A program made the translations under genes and the position numbers. A stretch of DNA of 64,000 nt from Terana coerulea (Eukaryota > Basidiomycota > Agaricomycetes > Polyporales > Phanerochaetaceae): contig JAKOGH010001195.1 in NCBI GenBank assembly GCA_024811115.1, positions 124,001-188,000 of the forward strand. Reading direction: 5' to 3'. The notes beneath the pieces were generated by a model that saw only the letters and a program-made list of their open reading frames with translations, had not been told where the DNA came from and made no database searches. The first letter of the stretch is position 1. Each line of letters begins with the position of its first letter. Positions 58,837 to 64,000 of the stretch are shown one piece after another.

Positions 58837-60291
58837 TTACCGGCCGAGGAGGGCCTTCACGCGCCACATGCTGTCCAAATTCTCCAACTGAAACCGCCGC
58901 GTCAGCTCCCATTTTGTATAATAGTAATAGAAACCCAACATACCAACTTCACAAACCCTTCCTCCCGCACGACCTCAGCGACCAAGCTCTCCAGCTCGTT
59001 CCGCGGAATTTCATACAGACTCGGAGATTTAGGCATCAGCGGTGCTACGGGTGCGGCGCTAGGCTGGTCGACATCCATGCCGGATGGATCTGAGGCAGGT
59101 TGCTCGAGCGTCGATGGTGACGAAGATGGAGGGACAGAACTACACAAGTCTGCCGCGACTGTAAGAGCTGTAGGCGGCGCAAGCTGGTGAGACGTTTCCG
59201 CCGATTGTACGGGTCCGGGGTGCATGAGCTGGCCTGCAGTAGTGCCATGGGAGGACGCGACCAAGGTAGAGGACAGGGGTAGAGCTGGCTGAGCGTTAGT
59301 CGTTGTGGAGGGATGCTCCTGAGGCGACGGTGCGGGAGTCGAAACATTAGTATTCGACACGACAGACGGCAAGGCAGGCTTCTGCAGAGCAGCAGAGGTC
59401 GAACTAGCTTCCACAGAGCGCATATGGTCTGGCTAAGACGGGCGAATTATGTTCGGACACAAGGTTGGCAATGGATAGCCGATTCTTCAGAGCGGTTTTT
59501 GGAACTTGCATAGACATCGCTGGACGAAGACCGTTGTTGCGAGCGGGAACGGGTAATGGAGGTGGAGGCATCTGAGAAAAGGCCGCGGTGGACGTGGATA
59601 CACAGGGATTTGCTGAAGCTTGACCAGGACCCATCGTTGCAGCTCGGGCCAGTGTCGGCTGAGGGCCCGGAGCGTTCGCCTTGCATGGACACACAATCCT
59701 GATAGCTTCGATGAAGCTCATAGCATCTGGAGCCTTCTTGAAGTTCATTTGCAGACGACGATAGGACTTTTGGAGAGCATACAGTTAGCATTTCGAAATG
59801 CAGGAGACTATATGCGGTCATCCAGACCGAAGTGCTTACCGGCTGCACGCCCGGGGGTAAGGCACGAGGATGCAAGTATCGTATTCCGACAACTGCTTCG
59901 CGGTATACTGCCTTGAGGGGAAGGCCTTGAGAAGCAAAGCTCTGCTTAGGGTTCATATTGGAGAAGGAGAGCAACTCAAGATCCTCCTACACAAACGACC
60001 TTGTCAACATCATGACCTTGGCCTGCGGATGAACATACGTACAAAGATGACATCTCTTTGGTCCAGATCCATGTCGTCCTGTCCTGCATTCATGGACCAC
60101 AAGATGCGCGCTCTGTACGACTCCAATTCTCCTTTCCCAGATTTCTTGATGTCGAGCACCAGCCGGATAACGGGATTCGTAAAATGCTGCCATTCTGCAT
60201 CTGTTTCTTGACTGCCTGTAATAGTGGAGGGGTATGCCCTTGAGTATTTCGTGAGGATGTAAACCGCTGTAGACGTCGTAGAAAGCGACAT
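58837..60291 (-). CDS. Candidate Rec114-like meiotic recombination protein
   Basis: Starts MSLSTTSTAVYILTKYSRAY, then RLVLDIKKSGKGELESYRARILW and DMDLDQRDVIF; the second exon has FASQGLPLKAVYREAVVGIRYLHP; the third begins with RLQMNFKKAPDAMSFIEAIRIVCPCK. Together these form a beta-rich N-terminal unit of about 150 residues ending in a helix, as in a PH-like domain. A long Ser/Pro/Thr-rich linker follows, and a conserved-looking C-terminal helix pair: LYEIPRNELESLVAEVVREE, FVKL, then after an intron LENLDSMWRVKALLGR and TAA at 58837-58839. This order (PH-like domain, disordered linker, C-terminal amphipathic helices) is that of Rec114, a partner of Mei4 in meiotic DSB formation. The sequence itself is too divergent for certainty; a different PH-like protein is possible. 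Confidence 0.5.
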
Positions 60292-60679
60292 GATGGGTTA
60301 GCTTCAAGCTCTTTAGCGCCGGCTTTGTGGCGCAGAACACTTGGCTTGGCGAATTACACAAATCATGCGAATCATGCCAGCGTTCCTTCCAATTCGGGAC
60401 AGCCTACGCATACTGCCGAGACAGATATGACTCATTCGTGTGTAAGGCACATATATGGCTACCTAGCCCGTGCTCGCCGCATGGTTAAGCGAAGTGTGGT
60501 GTTCGAAAGGGATGTCTTCTGGAGTTGATTTTATGGTAAGCCCGTCGTATGAGAGCAAATGGTAGTACACATGAGGGTATCGTTAGTAGGGTATGATATA
60601 ACCGGAAGATATGCTTGAAGTAATCAGGTCAGTGCCAAGCTTCAAGAATAGTGCTACACTCACTATAAATAAGGCACAC
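60292..60679. other. Intergenic region
   Basis: 390 bp between two minus-strand genes, promoter of the Rec114-like gene expected. No frame supported. Confidence 0.4.
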
Positions 60680-61571
60680 TCATTGTACGACTTGCTGTTC
60701 AAAAGCTCGTCGAATTTGCTTGATGAAAGCGAACACATCTTTCGACTCGTTCAACTCGTCCAGTAAGATAGGAAGGTTGGGCAGAAAGGGGCTTGTCGTC
60801 GGAACTACTTTCGGTGAGTGAGAAGTCGCAGGGAAGATATGGATAGTCGCACCTCGGTATATATCGCCTGAGACATCGATGACTATGCTGAACTCTTGTG
60901 CGGGATCCAGTGGGTTGATGTGGGTGAAGCGGACCAGAATTTTGTCCTTGTCTATGCCTTCGATGACACTGCGTAGCCGGAATTCGCATTCGGTCAGTTC
61001 TGGTGTGGTTTTCGCGGCGTGTGCGTTGAGAATTGAACGTTCCCTATCTCGCTCTACCGTACTGTGAGTATATAGATCAAGGAGAGGAGGCCATAGGACG
61101 CACCTCTTCGCAGGTTATTAACCACAGCTCTCCTTTGCTCAATCTCAACATCCAGCAGGGCGCATTGCTCTCTAATCGAGGCAAGTTGTCTGTCAAAAGC
61201 TGCGACGGACAGCTCCGCCTCTTTCCGCTCTTCACGCTCCTTTTCCAGCTCTTGCAACTCCTCAGCTACGCAATTGCATGCCATAACCAAGATGATAACA
61301 CACCTGCAATCAACTCCAGCTCCTTGACCTTGCAGGCGTTCGTCTCATTCTCATAGTGTATTATCTTCTCCGCGATCCTATTCTTCTCGCTAGAATGAGT
61401 AGTTTTCCTCCGCGTTATCTCGGCCTGAGCATTCTGAGCGTAATGAGAGACAGCCTTGAGGAAGTTACGCGTCGACGTCTCATACGCTCCAATTCTGAGG
61501 TCGATCTGCGGGTTTTGTTGCGCGAGGATGGTGGCAAGGTCGAGTTTCGGGACGCGAAGGACGTTCGCCAT
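60680..61571 (-). CDS. SPC25: Kinetochore protein Spc25 (Ndc80 complex)
   Basis: About 240 residues in four or five exons. The N-terminal half is coiled coil: MANVLRVPKLDLATILAQQN, PQIDLRIGAYETSTRNFLKAV, EITRRKTTHSSEKNRIAEKI and EELQELEKEREERKEAELSV. The C-terminal globular (RWD-like) domain reads LTECEFRLRSVIEGIDKDKI, LVRFTHINPLDPAQEFSIVIDVSG, SPFLPNLPILLDELNESKDV and FAFIKQIRRAFEQQVVQ, the pattern FTHxxPxxPxxEF-S-hydrophobic-D that marks Spc25. The start ATG at 61569-61571 gives the usual N terminus; an upstream in-frame ATG at 61685 is less likely. Spc25 pairs with Spc24 and anchors the Ndc80 complex to the inner kinetochore. Divergent from the Dbf2-type kinase gene, with 216 bp between starts. 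Confidence 0.88.
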
Positions 61572-61787
61572 GACCGCGGGAGGCAAGTCGCGTAACGAAC
61601 CACGTGCGCCACGCGGATATGGATTATGGGCGCTTTCCGCGCCGGCGCATGTTCGAGGTCCGAAGCTGGTTCGTATCCAACTCACCTCTTGCCACCTCCC
61701 ACTTCCATCTCTGTGTACGAATAAATCCCTGGAATATTCCCCGATACTTGACGATACCCCTATAACGATCTTTCACGCTTATTTACC

Positions 61788-63686
61788 ATGGCAGGTCGCC
61801 GATTCAAAGAGAACCTATACGAAGGATACCCCGATGTACACATGAACACAGCGAAAGGCACGCTTTACGGCAACGACGTCCGTATGGCGACTGCAAAGAA
61901 TACCCTAAACGACGTATACATGAACACTGCCAAAGACGCCACTGTCAGAAACCCTAGAGGCTTGAAGCCGGAGCAGCAAGCGTTGGCGAACAGCCCCGAG
62001 GTGCAGAGGAAAGCCACAGTTGCTCAACTGTGTACGTAAACACATATGTTGTTATCGTATGTGCGCTCACCCTCGAACTCTGTAGACTTCCTTGACTACT
62101 ATTTCCAGCACCTTGGATACCTCGCTACTCGGAAAGAGCGTCGAGAGAACTTCGATAAGGACACCGAGACTCGCGGGCTCACTCATTCGGAGTACCAGAA
62201 AGAATGGAAGTCATACTGTGGACGTGAGCGGGTCGTCCTCCGCAGACGCCGTGCAAAGCTGCGGGTGGATCAGTTCCACATCATCACTCAGGTCGGGCAA
62301 GGTGGCTACGGTGAAGTATACCTTGCCCGAAAGCAAGACTCTGGCGAAGTCTGTGCTCTGAAGCGCATGAAGAAGAGGACTCTCCATAAGATGGATGAGG
62401 TGAGTCGCATAGGCTCTCCTAAATATCCTTGTCACTGACTGAGCTCGTACAGGTCCGCCATGTCCTTGTAGAGCGTGACATCCTGACCGCGACGAGGACA
62501 CCTTGGCTCGTCCGCCTGTTGTACGCATTTCAAGATCGCGACTACATCTATTTGGCAATGGAGTATGTTCCGGGAGGAGATTTCCGTACTCTCTTGAACA
62601 ACTGCCAAGGTCGACTCCGGGAGCGGCATGCTAGATTTTACTCCAGTGAGATGTTCCTGGGCATCAACGAGCTTCACAGACTGGGCTACATCCATCGTGA
62701 CCTCAAGCCTGAGGTATGCTGCGACTATCATCTGAGGCTGAAGAAAGCTGACATGAATGCATTAGAACTTCCTCATTGACGGCACGGGTCATGTCAAGTT
62801 GACGGACTTCGGTCTCGCGACTGGAGCCCTGAATCCCCAACGTATTGAGTCGCTGAAGATCAAGGTCAGTGCACTGGTCCTCTTCACTTCCAGCTCTGCT
62901 AACACCCGCTTCAGCTTGATCAAGCAAAAAATAACCAAGTCATTCTTCGTTCGACGCTCGAGCGACGGTCGCTCTTCCAGCAAACACGCCGTCAGAACCC
63001 GCAATACGCATACTCGATTGTCGGTTCGCCTGACTACATGGCCCCAGAAGTCTTGCGCGGCAAAGCATACTCTTATTCTGTCGATTTCTGGTCCCTCGGC
63101 TGCATTCTGTTCGAGCTGGTCCTCGGCTACCCACCGTTCACTGGCCAGACGCCGGAAGAGACGTGGACGAACCTGCAGAAGTGGCCTGAGCTCTTGAAGA
63201 GGCCTTTCTGGCAAGAGGAAGACGAGGAAGACGACGTCGTGTACAGTGTTTCAGACGAAGTCTGGGACCTCATCGAGAAGTTTGTCCACATACTTCGACC
63301 GAGATGCCGTCATTGCTAATCTTCTGCTCAGACTCATCACACACGCCGAAGTCCGCTACAAGACCCTCGATGAGGTCAAGAAGCACGCCTTCTACAAGAA
63401 GACCAAATGGCAGGAGCTGCGCTCGGAAGACCCACCGATGGTGCCCGCCTTGGACTCCGAGACCGACACCGGGTATTTCGATGACTTCAGCAACGAGGAG
63501 GAGATGGCGAAGTACGAGGAGGTGCGCGAGAAGCAGCGGTATGTCGACGGTGTGGAGGAGTCGGAGCAGCCGATGTCGAGGGGTGTCTGGGTGGGCTTCA
63601 CGTTTGGAAAGAATGGGCCGAGTGCGAAGGCCATGACTGCGATGGGTGAGCCCGGGGACAACGGGGAGCTTGCTACGATTTTCTGA
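61788..63686 (+). CDS. DBF2: NDR-family AGC kinase, Dbf2/Sid2 type
   Basis: About 530 residues. An N-terminal part ([18 protein letters not shown] with repeated [13 protein letters not shown]) leads into the Mob1-binding extension [19 protein letters not shown]...[20 protein letters not shown]. Kinase motifs: glycine loop [15 protein letters not shown]-like [21 protein letters not shown] across an intron, DFG in LTDFGLATG, and a long NDR-type insert before [14 protein letters not shown]. The substrate lobe has [22 protein letters not shown] phase-consistent intron (GTTTGT...CTCAG) joins DLIEK to [20 protein letters not shown]. The tail has [18 protein letters not shown] and ends at 63684-63686. 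The family acts with Mob1 in mitotic exit and septation (MEN/SIN). The hydrophobic-motif end seems to be replaced by [13 protein letters not shown], similar to other Dbf2 proteins. Confidence 0.9.
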
Positions 63687-64000
63687 AGATGCTTCTGGCG
63701 GACTAGTAGTAGTAGAGAATGTAACATCTATATTTACAGGAGTATTCTTGACATTGCTTGGAGCAGTTGTGAAGTCAAGTGCCTCCGAACTGAATGGCCT
63801 GAACGACATTGCATGCCTAAACTGGTCACTTCCCATCAATTTGATGCGCTTCCAGTGGGCACCGGGGAACAAGATCTAGATCTAGATCCTCACTTCACCA
63901 GCGCACACTGTCACATCCAGGTCAGAGGTCAATACTTTCTTGTAACAACTACTTCATGTAAATCTGATGACCTTTTACGATACAGTAATGTCGGACGATC
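63687..64000. other. 3' flank of the kinase gene
   Basis: 314 bp to the window edge; contains the 3' UTR and no supported gene. Confidence 0.4.

Noticed and set aside
1..64000. CRISPR arrays, bacterial operons, riboswitches, tRNA or rRNA genes
   Set aside because: The genome is fungal; I found no regularly spaced repeats, and no tRNA or rRNA sequence that I could recognise by reading.

Overview
The window is eukaryotic nuclear DNA from a filamentous basidiomycete, most likely a wood-decay agaricomycete (my guess is Polyporales). The evidence is dense genes split by many 45-60 nt GT-AG introns, a GH7 cellobiohydrolase with a fungal CBM1, three membrane genes of the agaricomycete DUF6533 type, a hydrophobin-like secreted protein, and a cytoplasmic dynein heavy chain that stops after the tail, which matches the two-gene dynein heavy chain reported for Agaricomycetes.

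Layout. 0-3 kb: two tandem DUF6533-type membrane genes, the first cut by the window edge. 3.3-7.4 kb (-): dhc1, the dynein tail half. 8.1-12.2 kb: an unknown gene, the E2 subunit of branched-chain 2-oxoacid dehydrogenase, and a secreted orphan. 12.8-17 kb: Mediator subunit MED21 and a CNNM/MAM3-type DUF21-CBS transporter. 17.6-20.5 kb: MET2 (homoserine O-acetyltransferase) and a membrane-anchored SDR. 21.1-23.2 kb: a ChaC gamma-glutamylcyclotransferase and the hydrophobin-like gene. 24.3-29.6 kb (-): a basic unknown protein, a poorly resolved small gene and cullin CUL4.

29.8-33.3 kb is the most structured stretch. A 3.5-kb element has about 250-bp terminal inverted repeats and a perfect 9-bp target duplication, as in Mutator-like elements. 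It carries two near-identical 357/358-bp hAT-like MITEs in opposite orientation, each with its own perfect 8-bp target duplication. The element sits in what was a short divergent promoter between CUL4 and the first member of a small gene family. That family (33.4-36.4 kb and 43.7-45.0 kb) shares a module of about 45 residues that I cannot name, followed by unrelated tails. Between its members lie an unknown gene (37-39.7 kb) and a third DUF6533-type gene (40.2-41.9 kb).

45.4-63.7 kb is rich in chromosome-cycle genes: separase (ESP1), the Rtf2 replication-termination factor, a candidate Rec114-like meiotic protein, kinetochore subunit SPC25 and a Dbf2/Sid2-type mitotic-exit kinase, with the GH7 cellulase between them.

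About ten otherwise intact conserved genes carry a single-base frame break, mostly at short homopolymers. This looks like consensus error in the sequence rather than pseudogenes, so exon boundaries given here are hand-inferred and the protein models need that correction in mind.
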